In this document: positions 1-6,955 of the stretch, piece by piece
Position numbering within the stretch: position 1 is the first letter of the stretch
How the letters are laid out: each line of letters starts with the position of its first letter
Assembly (NCBI GenBank): GCA_041391505.1
Contig: JAWKNW010000029.1
Span: 1 to 64,000 of the forward strand
Source: Rhodothermales bacterium
GTDB taxonomy: Bacteria; Bacteroidota; Rhodothermia; Rhodothermales; JAHQVL01
Direction: 5' to 3'
Length of the DNA stretch: 64,000 nucleotides
Notes under the pieces: model-generated
What the model was told of the DNA's origin: nothing
The model's database searches: none
What the model saw: only the letters and a program-made list of their open reading frames with translations
Translations under genes and position numbers: made by a program

Positions 1-650
1 AGCTGAAATACGCCCGCGACGCGTTGATCAAGCAGAAGCTGAACATCGTCGGGCTGCGCGTGGTGCACGAGCTGCGGGGGATGGCGTGCATCGGGCTGGA
101 GATGGTGCTGCCGGACCGGCAGCAGACCATCTGCTCGCGCTCCTTCGGCGCCCCGCTCGAGGCCTACGACCGGGTGCGCGAGGCAGTGTCCGCCTACACC
201 GCCATCGCCGCCAAACGCCTCCGCGACGCCCGCCAGCAGGCGACGACGATCCACGTGTTTATCACCACCAAGAGCTTCGGGCAGGGGCCGCACTACAGCA
301 ACTCACACGCGGTGATGCTGCCCGAGCCCACCGCCTACACCCCGCTGCTGATTCGGTATGCCTCGAAGGCGTTCGACCGGATCTGGCGGCCGGGGTACGC
401 CTACCGCCGCGCCGGCGTGGTGCTGACCGGGCTATCCAATAACCGCTTCGTCCAGCTGGACGCCTTCGAGGGCGACCGCCGGCAGAGCGAGTCCGCCCTG
501 ATGCGTGCGATGGACTCGATCAACGAGCGGTACGGCCGCGATGCCGTCTTCCTCGGCTCCACCGGCACCGAAAAGGAGTGGCTATCGCGGTGCACCGAAA
601 AACCGCCGTGCTACACGACGCAGTGGGGGGATTTGCTGCGGGTGGCGTAG
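1..650 (+). CDS. umuC: DNA polymerase V catalytic subunit UmuC, C-terminal part (5' truncated by window)
   Basis: The frame is open from base 3 to a TAG at 648-650, so the true start lies upstream of the window. The visible ~215 residues match the little-finger and C-terminal region of UmuC, the Y-family translesion polymerase of the SOS response. Family features seen are the VVHELRG segment, the ITTKSFGQGPHYSN segment, and a tail with CYTTQWGDLL that resembles the YTTRWDEL ending of the DUF4113 domain. The catalytic palm is outside the window. A umuD-like gene would be expected just upstream but cannot be seen. The family call is firm; the exact start is unknown. Confidence 0.88.
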   Translation, partial: LKYARDALIKQKLNIVGLRVVHELRGMACIGLEMVLPDRQQTICSRSFGAPLEAYDRVREAVSAYTAIAAKRLRDARQQATTIHVFITTKSFGQGPHYSNSHAVMLPEPTAYTPLLIRYASKAFDRIWRPGYAYRRAGVVLTGLSNNRFVQLDAFEGDRRQSESALMRAMDSINERYGRDAVFLGSTGTEKEWLSRCTEKPPCYTTQWGDLLRVA

Positions 651-879
651 GATCGGGGCATCGCAAATCGCAAAAGGCCAATCGGGGGACGGAGTTCGGG
701 GCCGGCGCAGCGTCGGATGGCCGCAGATGGAGGGCGAGGAATGATCCCCGCTTTCGCGAGGAAGAATCCCCGCTTTCGCGAGGGGGACGCTCCGGGAGAA
801 CGCTTTTCGGCTCCATGTGCACGTACGAAGTCCCCTTTTTGACGCAGCATCCAGGGTCGGGGGCCCGGGTCGCGTGACG
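651..879. repeat. Intergenic stretch with a heptamer arm and an 18-bp direct repeat
   Basis: No gene is supported here between the ends of two convergent genes. About 9 nt after the umuC stop, 659-677 holds two tandem ATCGCAA heptamers, a one-armed version of the heptamer repeats seen elsewhere in the window. Positions 744-761 and 766-783 are exact 18-bp copies of ATCCCCGCTTTCGCGAGG, 22 nt apart, each partly self-complementary. Nothing else stands out. Confidence 0.6.
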
Positions 880-1725
880 CTAAAACCCGACGCCGGCCCC
901 CTGCGCCAGCTCCTCCACAAACCGCCGATCCCGCTGCGCATTGCCTAACACCAGATCCAGATCGAGCTGCTCCGGGCGATCCACCACGCAGTCCTTCACG
1001 AACTCGATGCTGAGGTCGCCCTGGAAACCGCGCTCGCCGAAGGCCCGGAAGAGCGCGGGGTAGTCGATGTCGGCTTCTTCGAGGAAGGCCATCGCGTCGT
1101 TCTTGCGGCCCTGGAAGTGGATGTGCCGGACATGCTCATGCAGCGCCTCGAAGTCGGCCACGGCCCGCGGCGTGTCGGTGAAGTCGTACGGCTGGAAGCA
1201 GAGGCCGAGGTGGGGGGAGCCGACTTCCTCGAGGAAGCGCGCTGCCGCCGGCACGCTGTCGCATAGCGTGTTGGCGTGGGTCTCGGCGGTGACGTCCATC
1301 CCGTGCCAGTGCGCCCACTCGACAAGTTCGCGGGCGGCGGCGATGGAGCGCCGGCGGGCGTCCGCGTCCAGGTCGCCGGAGGCGCGCATGCCGGCGAAGA
1401 GCTTCACCCGCCGGGCGCCGAGCCGGGCGGCGTAGCCGACGGTCCGCTGGAGCCGGCGCTGTTCCTTGAGCCAGGCGTCCCCCGCGAGGTGAAACTGGGG
1501 ATAGAGGCCCACGATCGGGCAGGCGATCGAGCGCGCCTCCGCCGCCTCGACCAGGCGTTCGAAGGCATCGGTCCGCAGGGCGGTCAGGTGGTATTGCCAC
1601 ACCTCGAGATGGTGGAAACCGGCCCCCGCGCAGGGCTCCAGGAGGTCCTCCAGCGCGTAAAAAGGCGTCTTGTCGGCTGTCCAGCGGTTGGGCTCAAGGG
1701 CGATGCTGTTCAGGAGGATCGGCAT
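880..1725 (-). CDS. Sugar phosphate isomerase/epimerase-like TIM-barrel protein
   Basis: This 281-residue protein fits the xylose-isomerase-like TIM-barrel superfamily (AP endonuclease family 2 fold), which binds a divalent metal and isomerises or epimerises sugars. Candidate metal-ligand segments are in the expected order: E148-T-H, GLCFQPYD around 174-181, HIHFQG at 201-206 and a C-terminal SIEF with E241. ATG at 1725 is preferred to the adjacent TTG at 1728. There is no signal peptide, so it is probably cytoplasmic. It is transcribed away from the csbD-like gene across a short AT-rich region with two palindromes. The substrate cannot be told from sequence. Confidence 0.8.
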   Translation of the reverse strand: MPILLNSIALEPNRWTADKTPFYALEDLLEPCAGAGFHHLEVWQYHLTALRTDAFERLVEAAEARSIACPIVGLYPQFHLAGDAWLKEQRRLQRTVGYAARLGARRVKLFAGMRASGDLDADARRRSIAAARELVEWAHWHGMDVTAETHANTLCDSVPAAARFLEEVGSPHLGLCFQPYDFTDTPRAVADFEALHEHVRHIHFQGRKNDAMAFLEEADIDYPALFRAFGERGFQGDLSIEFVKDCVVDRPEQLDLDLVLGNAQRDRRFVEELAQGAGVGF

Positions 1726-1756
1726 CAAAAAGACTGTTTTGGAACACGGAGGGCGG

Positions 1757-1791
1757 TTGTATGTACAATATTTGCATTGATTTATGCAAAT
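1757..1791. promoter_or_regulatory. Two adjacent palindromes in a divergent promoter region
   Basis: Between the divergent isomerase and CsbD-like genes the sequence turns AT-rich. It carries TTGTA-TG-TACAA at 1757-1768 and ATTTGCAT-N6-ATGCAAAT at 1770-1791. The second has 8-bp perfect arms. Position and symmetry suggest operators for one or both genes; the regulator is unknown. Confidence 0.4.
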
Positions 1792-1865
1792 CTGAATGAG
1801 TCGATGCGGTCCCGCCGGTCCTTCGCCGGCTTCTGGAGCATGTTCAACGTTAGACGAGGTGACGC

Positions 1866-2057
1866 ATGGCTACGCCGCGGATGGATGAAAGCTGGAACCG
1901 TATTAAAACACAAATTCGCGCGATCTTTGGCGATGCGCTCACGGATACCGAACTCGACAAGGGCCGTCGCGATCTGAACAAACTGGTCGACATCATCCAC
2001 GATGTGACCGGCGAGCCGCCCGCCTCGATTCGCGGCCGGATGAACGCCATTATCTGA
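1866..2057 (+). CDS. CsbD-like small stress-response protein
   Basis: This 63-residue hydrophilic protein has the length and pattern of the CsbD family: an N-terminal W-x-x-I-K-x-Q-I segment, a short turn with FGDALTD, then a charged helix with ELDKGRRDLNKLV. CsbD proteins are abundant general-stress proteins of unknown biochemical function. The ATG follows the AT-rich promoter region, and a clean hairpin/T-run terminator lies 112 nt beyond the stop, so it is probably a monocistronic stress gene. Family assignment rests on pattern and size, since the family is short and divergent. Confidence 0.7.
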   Translation: MATPRMDESWNRIKTQIRAIFGDALTDTELDKGRRDLNKLVDIIHDVTGEPPASIRGRMNAII

Positions 2058-2168
2058 CGTTCTGCCGGGCCCTGCTCCCCGCCGCGCGCTGTGTCCACCT
2101 GGGGCATGGCGCCTTTTCCCGGCAGCAGCCGGGCGTGGAGCACCCAGGCGGCCCTATACGGTCTTCCG

Positions 2169-2204
2169 GACCCGGTTCGCTATGCGCGGGCCGGGTCTTT
2201 TTTT
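2169..2204 (+). terminator. Rho-independent terminator of the CsbD-like gene
   Basis: GACCCGG at 2169-2175 pairs with CCGGGTC at 2191-2197 and is followed directly by seven T residues. This is a standard intrinsic terminator on the plus strand. Confidence 0.85.
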
Positions 2205-2358
2205 GTGCCGCAGCGCGCATTCCTCTCCCAGCAGCGAGGGGAGTTCCCCTCACACGCGTGCGACCCCTCTTGCCGTAGATTGCCGCCCAGGCATGGCGCT
2301 CGCTTCAGGGCGTCGGTACTCTTTGTATTGCCGGCTTGCCAGCCGGGAGGGCAGATCG

Positions 2359-2859
2359 ATGGACGCAGTAAAAACCAGTTCGGGAAGAAGGAGGCCGGCG
2401 GGCGCGGGACGACTCAGGATGGCGCTTGGCGGACTTCTGACGTGTGTGCTCTGGTTGGTGCCGGCCTACGCACAGGTGGGCGCTGTTCAACGGATCCCGG
2501 CACAGATCGACGCTACCCCGGATCGCCTCGCGATGGATGCCCCCGGCCGGATCCCCGCAGGGGTGGGGTCGCTTCTCGACGATTCGGGGTTACCGCTGCC
2601 CGAATCGCCGGCCGGCGCCCATCCCAACCCGTTCATTCCGGTGACAACGGTCCGTTACGCCGTGCCGCAGACCGGATGGGTGCGGGTTGCGGTATACGAT
2701 ATGCCGGGGCGCCAAATCCAGGTACTCGTGGACGGCCTGATGGCGGACGGTACGCACGAAGTGACGTTCGACGGCGGCGGGCTGCCCGGCGGCACGTATG
2801 TGTACCGGGTCGAGACGCCGACGGCCATCGAGACCTACACGATCCTTTTGCTCAAGTGA
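2359..2859 (+). CDS. Very short secreted protein with T9SS C-terminal sorting domain
   Basis: This 166-residue protein starts at ATG 2359, preceded by a GGGAGG-like ribosome site. It has a twin-arginine-rich n-region and a hydrophobic core ending PAYAQ (signal peptide, about 1-38). A ~45-residue linker follows, then a type A T9SS sorting domain that starts at HPNPFIP and ends with YVYRVETP. The usual large passenger domain is missing, so the mature protein would be little more than a linker and a sorting signal. It may be a small cell-surface protein or the remnant of a larger one. The TGA stop is also the first three bases of a 174-bp palindromic element. Confidence 0.78.
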   Translation: MDAVKTSSGRRRPAGAGRLRMALGGLLTCVLWLVPAYAQVGAVQRIPAQIDATPDRLAMDAPGRIPAGVGSLLDDSGLPLPESPAGAHPNPFIPVTTVRYAVPQTGWVRVAVYDMPGRQIQVLVDGLMADGTHEVTFDGGGLPGGTYVYRVETPTAIETYTILLLK

Positions 2860-3030
2860 CGTTGCGTACGTTAGCGAGGCGGTAACTGAATACGGGATGC
2901 AGGATGCAGGATGTTTGTCGAAAAACCGTGCGTTTTATCGTGATCCGGCATCCCAGTATCCCGCATCCCATATCCCGCATCCTGCATCCCGTATCCCGTC
3001 ATACATCGCCTCGCAACGTGCGTAACGTCA
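2857..3030. repeat. 174-bp imperfect palindrome built from GGATGCA-type heptamers
   Basis: The left arm begins at the stop codon with TGACGTTGCGTACGTTAGCG. The right arm, read as reverse complement, begins TGACGTTACGCACGTTGCG. Inside these outer arms are GGATGCA heptamers on the left (2891-2912) and a long run of CATCCCG / TATCCCG / CATCCTG heptamers on the right (2949-3000). The whole segment could fold into one long hairpin. No reading frame is conserved in it. It is the largest single-motif member of the heptamer family in this window. Confidence 0.85.
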
Positions 3031-3059
3031 CAGAATAAGCTATGGTTGGCCCGTAGCTA

Positions 3060-4040
3060 TCACGAATGCCCCGCCACGGCGTGCGGCACGTAGGGCTCCT
3101 CGAGGTAGGCGACCTCCTCATCCGTCAGCCGGACATCCAGCGCCGCCACGAGATCCTCCAGCTGCCCCACCTTCGACGCCCCGATGATCGGCGCGCTGAC
3201 GCCCGGTTTCTGGCGGACCCACGCCAGGGCGATGCGGGCCATGGGCACGCCATGCCGGCCGGCCACCTCGGCGACGCGTTCGGCGACGAGCCGGTCGGCC
3301 GCTTCCGTCGCCGTGTACATCCGTTTCAGGACATCGTCCGTCTCCAGGCGCGTCGTCGACTCGCCCCAGGGCCGCGTCAGCCGGCCGCGGGCGAGGGGGC
3401 TCCAGGGGATGAGGCCGATGCCCTGGTCGATGCACAGGGGGATCATCTCCCGTTCTTCCTCGCGGTACATCAGGTTGAGGTGGTTCTGCATCGTCACGAA
3501 GCGCGTGAGCCCGAGCAGGTCCGACGTATAAAGCGCCTTCGCGAACTGCCAGGCGAACATCGACGAAGCCCCGATGTAGCGGGCCTTGCCGGCCTTGACG
3601 ACATCGTGGAGCGCCTCCAGGGTCTCCTCGATGGGCGTATCGTAATCCCACCGGTGGATCTGGTAGAGGTCGACATAGTCTGTCCCGAGGCGGCGGAGGC
3701 TGTTGTCGATCTCCATCATGATCGCCTTGCGCGAGAGGCCGGCGCCGTTGGGGCCCGGCCGCATCCGGTTGTAGACCTTGGTGGCGATGACGAATTCATC
3801 GCGCGGCCCCAGCTCCTTCAGCACCTTGCCGACGATCTCCTCGCTGGTGCCGTCGGAGTACGTGTTGGCCGTGTCGTAGAAATTGAAGCCGAGTTCGTAG
3901 GCGCGGCGGATGATGGGCCGGCTCTGGTCTTCGGGGAGGGTCCACGGGTGCGTGCCGCGGTCGGGGATGCCGAAGGTCATGCAGCCGAGGCAGAGTTCGG
4001 ACACCTGGAGTCCGGTGGCGCCGAGGTTGACGTAGTTCAT
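3060..4040 (-). CDS. Aldo/keto reductase
   Basis: This 326-residue cytoplasmic NADPH-dependent oxidoreductase is of the AKR family. It has the N-terminal LGATGLQVSELCLGCMTFG segment, a catalytic D-x-A-x-x-Y region (FYDTANTYSDG, residues ~55-65) and the YVDLYQIHRWDYDTP segment typical of the YajO/AKR11-like group. The C-terminal PIIGASKVGQLED contacts NADP. Length is normal. The start is the only good ATG and leaves 132 bp to the divergent helicase gene. The substrate is unknown. Confidence 0.93.
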   Translation of the reverse strand: MNYVNLGATGLQVSELCLGCMTFGIPDRGTHPWTLPEDQSRPIIRRAYELGFNFYDTANTYSDGTSEEIVGKVLKELGPRDEFVIATKVYNRMRPGPNGAGLSRKAIMMEIDNSLRRLGTDYVDLYQIHRWDYDTPIEETLEALHDVVKAGKARYIGASSMFAWQFAKALYTSDLLGLTRFVTMQNHLNLMYREEEREMIPLCIDQGIGLIPWSPLARGRLTRPWGESTTRLETDDVLKRMYTATEAADRLVAERVAEVAGRHGVPMARIALAWVRQKPGVSAPIIGASKVGQLEDLVAALDVRLTDEEVAYLEEPYVPHAVAGHS

Positions 4041-4172
4041 GGGGGATGGAGGTTGGTGAGGCCGGCAATATACGGGGCGCGCCGGAGGGATTTCAAAACG
4101 GTTCGGGCTCGTTTACTTTCCAATCCCCGGCGGCCTTCGTATCGTGCGGCATCCCATCCATCCGCCGGCTCC

Positions 4173-6476
4173 ATGGACCTTTCTCCCGACACCCTCGCGA
4201 AGCGCCTCGCCGCGCACTACCTCGCGTGCGTCGAGGCCGAAGACCGGCGCTCGCTCCAGCTCCGCCGCGAGGAGCTGGGGAAACGGTTCATCGCACCGTG
4301 GATCGGGCAGGAGACGCTGCTGCACGGCAACGTGGAATCGATCGAATGCCATCCGGCCGGCGACGCGGAGCGGGCCTTCCTGGCCAAGGGCATCGGCGAC
4401 CCGCGCGGGGCCGACATCGGCTTTTACGGCTTCCCGCTCTGGCACGACGCCGCCGGCCGCCTCTCGCCGCTGTTCATCGTCCCCGTCACCGTCGAGGACC
4501 TCGGCGGCCGCGGCAACGAGCGCGCCTACCTCCTTCACCGCACGGACCGGCTCATCCTCAACCGGTACCTCTTCAGCGCGTACACCGGCGAGGAGCTGGA
4601 CGAAATACAGCGCGAACTCGAAAGCGACACCTACGCCTCCTTCGCCGACCGCCTCGGGGCGGCGCTGGCCCACGCCAAAACGCCGGCCTTCTCGTACTCC
4701 GACCGCCGCATCGAGCCGCTGCCCACCGAAGGCCCCTCGCGATGGGTGCGTGTCCCGGTGTTCCTGCGCGATGCGCGCGGTCCGTTCACGTTCAACCTCC
4801 GGCAGGATCTGGCCGCGCTGTCGCGGTACGAGTCGGTCTACGGCGACACCACCGGCACGGCCCTGCGGCTCCTGTGGGAGACGCGCCCGCACAAGGCGAA
4901 GCGGGCCGCCGGCGGGATCGCCGAGGCGCTGCCGCTCAACCCGTCGCAGGAGCACGCCACGCGGGCGTCGCGCGACCTGCCGCTGACCGTCGTCACCGGG
5001 CCGCCCGGGACCGGGAAGTCGCAGGTGGTGGTCGACCTCCTCGCCTCGTCGATCCTCTCCGGCCAGCCCATCCTCTTCGCCAGCAAAAACAACCAGGCCG
5101 TCGATGTGGTGCGTCAGCGCCTGCGGGAGGCGCTGGGTGAGGACCTGGATTTCAGCCTTCGGGTCGGCAACCGGGAGGCGATGGATGCGATGGGGCCCGA
5201 GATCCTCGACCGGCTGAACCGCCTGACGGATGCCGGCCCGCCCGGGGGCGAACGCAAGGCGCGCAACCGGCTCAAGCAGGCCCGCGCGGCGCTGGACGAC
5301 CTGTACCGCCAGCAGGCGGCCGGCGAGATCGACGGCGGGATCGACGTCTTTCTCGACGAATGGCGCGCCCTCAAGGCCGAGGTGGCGGAAGCAACGCGCC
5401 GGCTGTGCCGGGCGGTATGGGGGCGCCAGCTGTGCCGGGAGGCGGACGCCGTCCGCCGGGCCCTGAAAAGCTACCGCGATGCGCTACGGCTCGTCGGCGG
5501 ACGCGGCGCGGCGTTCGTGCAGTCGCTGGACCGCGTGGCGGCGACCCAGCAGGAGCTGGCGCAGTACCTGCCGATCTGGATCACGACCGCGCTGTCGGTG
5601 CGCAACGCGGTGCCCCTGCGCGCGGGGCAGTTCGATCTGGTGGTGATCGACGAGGCCAGCCAGTGCGACATCGCGTCGGCCGTCCCGCTCCTCTACCGCG
5701 CCCACCGGGCTACCGTCATCGGAGATCCGCACCAGTTCCGGCACATCGCCAGCCTCGACCCGGCCGGCGAGGCGGCCTTGCCCACGAGCGAGGGGCTGCT
5801 GCCCAACTGGTCGTACGTGTCGCACTCCATCTTCGACGTCGCCGCGCGGGCCTTCGAGCGCGCCGGCCACAGCGAGCCGCTGTTCCTCGACGAACACTAC
5901 CGCAGCCATCCGGCGATCATCTCCTTCTCCAACGAACAGTTCTACGACGGCCGGCTGACGATCCGGACGGACCTCGATGCCCTGCAGCGCCGGCTCGAAG
6001 GCCTCGAAGCCGGCGTGTTCTGGCTGGATGTGCCCGGCACCGTCCCCCACGCCACCCGCAGCGCCTACAATCCCGACGAGATCGACGCCGTCCTCGAACA
6101 TGTGGCGCGGCTGATGGAGACGGCCGGCCCCGAGGTCAGCATCGGCGTCGTGACGCCGTTTCGGGCGCAGATCGACCGGCTCAAGGCGCGCGTCCGCGAC
6201 GCGGCGTGGTACGAGGTGTCGAATCGCCGGCTGCGCGTGGGCACGTCGCACACGTTCCAGGGGGATGAGTGCGACATCGTCGTCTTTTCGCCGGTCGTGG
6301 CGGAGGGGATTCGAGACGGCGCCCGGGTGTGGGCGGCGACCACCGAGTCGCTGCTCAACGTCGCCGTCACCCGCGCCCGCGCCGCGCTACACATCGTGGG
6401 GGATCGCGCCGCATGCGAAGCCGCCGGCGGAGCGCTGGCGGCGCTGTCGCGCCACGCCCGGGCGTTCGAAGGGTGA
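4173..6476 (+). CDS. UPF1-like superfamily 1 helicase (AAA_11/AAA_12)
   Basis: This 767-residue protein has all SF1 helicase motifs: Walker A GPPGTGKS at 276-283, Walker B VVIDEAS with D493-E494, GDPHQFRHI, the YRSHPAI segment, motif V VGTSHTFQGDECDIV, and motif VI NVAVTRAR near 728. A ~270-residue N-terminal region precedes the motor; a short helical insertion lies between motifs Ia and II. The frame stays open far upstream, but that part is antisense to the aldo/keto reductase and is not used; ATG 4173 gives a sensible start. UPF1/Dna2-like helicases unwind DNA or RNA 5' to 3'. No nuclease motif was seen. The precise role is unknown, possibly DNA repair or defence. Confidence 0.88.
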   Translation: MDLSPDTLAKRLAAHYLACVEAEDRRSLQLRREELGKRFIAPWIGQETLLHGNVESIECHPAGDAERAFLAKGIGDPRGADIGFYGFPLWHDAAGRLSPLFIVPVTVEDLGGRGNERAYLLHRTDRLILNRYLFSAYTGEELDEIQRELESDTYASFADRLGAALAHAKTPAFSYSDRRIEPLPTEGPSRWVRVPVFLRDARGPFTFNLRQDLAALSRYESVYGDTTGTALRLLWETRPHKAKRAAGGIAEALPLNPSQEHATRASRDLPLTVVTGPPGTGKSQVVVDLLASSILSGQPILFASKNNQAVDVVRQRLREALGEDLDFSLRVGNREAMDAMGPEILDRLNRLTDAGPPGGERKARNRLKQARAALDDLYRQQAAGEIDGGIDVFLDEWRALKAEVAEATRRLCRAVWGRQLCREADAVRRALKSYRDALRLVGGRGAAFVQSLDRVAATQQELAQYLPIWITTALSVRNAVPLRAGQFDLVVIDEASQCDIASAVPLLYRAHRATVIGDPHQFRHIASLDPAGEAALPTSEGLLPNWSYVSHSIFDVAARAFERAGHSEPLFLDEHYRSHPAIISFSNEQFYDGRLTIRTDLDALQRRLEGLEAGVFWLDVPGTVPHATRSAYNPDEIDAVLEHVARLMETAGPEVSIGVVTPFRAQIDRLKARVRDAAWYEVSNRRLRVGTSHTFQGDECDIVVFSPVVAEGIRDGARVWAATTESLLNVAVTRARAALHIVGDRAACEAAGGALAALSRHARAFEG

Positions 6477-6496
6477 GCGCGGCGTGTCTCCGGATA

Positions 6497-6529
6497 TAAA
6501 AAAAGCCGACCTCCCTGATGGAGGCCGGC
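6497..6529 (-). terminator. Intrinsic terminator of tRNA-Gln
   Basis: On the minus strand, GCCGGCCTCC pairs with GGAGGTCGGC (one G-U type mismatch), followed by seven T residues. It lies 9 nt past the tRNA 3' end. Confidence 0.8.
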
Positions 6530-6537
6530 CTTCCGGG

Positions 6538-6610
6538 TTGCCCTGCGAGGGCTCGAACCTCGAACCTTCTGATCCAGAGTCAGACGCTCTGCCAGTTGAG
6601 CTACAGGGCA
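6538..6610 (-). tRNA. tRNA-Gln(CUG)
   Basis: On the minus strand this folds into a full cloverleaf: acceptor TGCCCTG/CAGGGCA (U1-A72, typical of bacterial tRNA-Gln), D arm GCTC/GAGC, anticodon stem TCTGA/TCAGA with loop CTCTGGA giving anticodon CUG, and a T arm with GGTTCGAGC. The CCA end is not encoded. A strong terminator follows. Confidence 0.93.
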
Positions 6611-6955
6611 GCGTATCCGTGCAATCCCCTCGACCTGGCACGGGGCAGGATGGACGCGAGCCCACCTTGCTTTTTGCACAGGGTGCTGAAATGCCCGCAA
6701 AAGGATGGGGTTCCGGCTGAAAAAATCTTCTCCGGAGTTTCAGCAAACGCGTATTTACGCGGTGACTTTTTAATGACGACACAGAGATCGTCACAGCATA
6801 TCCCGAGGCGGACGGGGACCCTCTGGTGGGTTGGGTCCCCGTCCCCACTTCTTCTCTAGGTTCGAGGATTCAGGCTCAAGGTTTAAAGACGGGTCCGGGC
6901 GACACACACCGGCAGGTTGGCCGTCCCGCATCCAGGATCCCACACCCCGCCCGTC
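6611..6955. other. Gene-free stretch with hairpins and one heptamer arm
   Basis: No gene is supported. Visible structure: CGCGTA-TT-TACGCG at 6748-6761 followed by a short T-run, a weak plus-strand terminator; a strong hairpin GGACGGGGACCC / GGGTCCCCGTCC at 6810-6844; and a one-armed heptamer repeat at 6858-6888 made of GTTCGAG, GATTCAG, GCTCAAG and GTTTAAA units. The latter lies just past the 3' end of the pentapeptide-repeat gene. Confidence 0.55.

Noticed and set aside
3066..4172. Upstream extension of the helicase frame
   Set aside because: The frame is open but this part is antisense to the well-supported aldo/keto reductase and has only high-GC shadow composition.
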